A DNA stretch of 64,000 bases from the NCBI GenBank assembly GCA_031761405.1, contig JASEVX010000007.1, positions 35,081,582 to 35,145,581 on the forward strand, written 5' to 3'. The DNA is from Serripes groenlandicus. Taxonomy: Eukaryota; Mollusca; Bivalvia; Cardiida; Cardiidae. Made by a program: the position numbers and the translations under genes. The notes under the pieces are model-generated. The model saw only the letters and a list, made by a program, of their open reading frames with translations. It was not told the DNA's origin and ran no database searches. Shown here one piece after another: positions 62,402 through 64,000 of the stretch (its first letter is position 1; each line of letters starts with the position of its first letter).

Positions 62402-63059
62402 CTCAAAATGCCTTTAACCTTTTTATTTATTTCCTTGAGTGATTAAAAGCAGCATATCAGGTAGATATTTTAACTTATGATATGGGGAATTGTTTATTTA
62501 TCCTACAGAATTGAAATCATTTCACTTATATAGACACACAATATTGACACATCTTATACATGGGACGTTTGAAAATATGCAAAGTGTTTTCATTTTTGTA
62601 TCAAGACTATACATTGAGCCAGATCATGCAAAGGTAGCCAGTTGCATTGGAAGCTTGTTGTGTGGAGTATTTTTTCTAGAAAGCCAGAAGGAAAAATGTT
62701 AGGTGAATTGAAATTCAATTGAAAATAATGTTAAGCTCAAGACAATCAATCAACCATGGTAAGAGTCAGTTTCCAATTATATGTATTACTAGTTTGCAAA
62801 TAACTGGCATTTCTTAAAAAGAAATCAGAACATTCTTCAATGCCTTCAAGTGTTGTTTTCCATCAACATACCTGGAAATCTTACAGTCTGTTACACTCCA
62901 GACCTTATAAAAAAATAAAACAGATATGTACTAATTAAACTTAAATACATGATAAGTTTAGTTTTTTTTTTATATGTTTTTCAAATTCCTTTCTTGTTTA
63001 GGGACTGACAATGCTTTATTAACTGTTCTCTATGGTGGTAACCTTCCTATATGATACCA

Positions 63060-63730
63060 CTTTCAGTCAGTTATACCCCTCTAAAATCGTGTATCTAGTG
63101 ATTAAGATAATACATTAGTCTATAAGTCTCTGACCGAAGTGGTAGTCTACCCATATAAGTTTACATCAAGTCGGTTATCCACCTCTAGAAGGGTGTATCG
63201 ACTGCTTAAGATAGTATAATGCCACATACATTCGGTTATCCTCCTCCTTTACGGTAAGCCGACTGCTTAAGATAATGTAAGGCTCTTCCAAAAGAGGTAA
63301 TCTGCTGATACAATACCACATCCATTCTGTTATCTGCCACTAGAAGGCTGTAACGACTGCTATATATAGTGGAAGCTTTTCCAACAGTGGTTACTTAATA
63401 TTGTAATATCATATCCAGTCGGTTATTCGCCTCTAGAAGGTTGTACAGACTGCTTTAGATAGTGGAAGGCTGTTCCCCAGGTCGTCAGACACCTACATAA
63501 TTCTCCTTACAAAAGGGTTTATTAAATCGATTATCTTACTATAAATGGGTGTTTGGACTTATATATAACCCGCCAACTCGGTAATACCCCCTCTATACGA
63601 GTGAACCGACTGCTGAGGATAGTGTCAGACTCCCCATGGCGTTTAGCCATCTATATAATATAACATCAAGTTGGTATTCCCCTCATCCGTTGGTTATACA
63701 TATACAATATTTCATTCAGTCAGCTATCTC
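63060..63730. repeat. Satellite-like array, monomer near 93 bp (array 2)
   Basis: The same monomer as array 1 recurs near 63172, 63232, 63326, 63419, 63578 and 63670. The core is TCGGTTATNCNCCTCTAGAA and then GACTGCTTAAGATAGT. Spacing is 61, 94, 93, 159 and 92 bp, so whole and partial units are mixed. Confidence 0.78.
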
Positions 63731-64000
63731 CTATATTTAGCATCAATGAATTAACGCGACAGTCGCCCATCTTGCCTCTACAATGTTAATGATATTCCTG
63801 TAATATGTTTACGTGGTTTACTTGACGAATGCCACGAGCAGAATTGCAGATTCTAGCGTTTGAGATCGTTCACATACATAAGCGGAGTAACGCCTCCACG
63901 TGACCAATCTACGAATTAACTTTATCAAATGAGCACCTCTAAAAGTTATCACGAGATTTATGCTTTTGTTCATACAATAGTGTTGAGACAGTTTGTACCC

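Noticed and set aside
1..64000. CRISPR array, bacterial operon or prophage
   Set aside because: No equal-length direct repeats with unique spacers and no long contiguous ORFs; introns and SINEs show an animal genome.

Overview
The window is AT-rich animal nuclear DNA. Short coding exons are separated by kilobase-scale introns with GT-AG borders, and the sequence between them is full of non-LTR retrotransposon remains, tRNA-derived SINEs, foldback/MITE elements and degenerate tandem repeats. The repeat styles and the multi-domain receptor genes suggest a mollusc, probably a bivalve; this is inference. No single long ORF is a cellular gene. The genes were rebuilt by chaining exons whose splice sites and reading phases agree.

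Two cell-surface protein genes lie in tandem on the minus strand. The larger runs from 36540 down to 12939. 28 exons were found, giving about 1,409 residues. The order is: signal peptide, three copies of a beta-rich module, a small EGF/EB-like Cys module, a D8C-type region, a WFING/FFAGI-type region, a von Willebrand D domain, a Cys region, half an EGF, an ISNDG-type domain, a Cys module, one transmembrane helix and a short tail. This matches the VWDE-like family (von Willebrand factor D and EGF domain protein). One exon, completing the EGF, was not found between 17343 and 15411. The smaller gene runs from 58122 down to 49688: ten exons, 291 residues, with signal peptide, one full D8C domain, Thr-rich stalk, transmembrane helix and tail. 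The two D8C regions are split at the same place and phase, so the genes share an ancestral exon pair. Both look like single-pass surface receptors or adhesion proteins; ligands are unknown.

On the plus strand, the left edge (about 1347-1620) holds what looks like the last coding exon and 3'UTR of another gene that starts outside the window.

Mobile DNA: a decayed L1/Tx1-like LINE (about 42450 to 38480, minus strand) with a nearby 232-bp internal copy flanked by 19-bp direct repeats; an older LINE 3' half (10516-12230, plus) split by a MITE in a TTAA site; a family of piggyBac-like TTAA MITEs (at least five copies); a BEL/Pao-like fragment (about 6890-7070); several SINEs (42.8-48.7 kb, 60.0 kb, 61.8 kb); and foldback elements crowding the intron where the exon is missing. 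Tandem DNA includes a nearly perfect 329-bp duplication (3761-4418), a minisatellite (1045-1178), an intronic array with a period near 145 bp (27780-28740) and two arrays of a monomer near 93 bp (59880-60480, 63060-63730).
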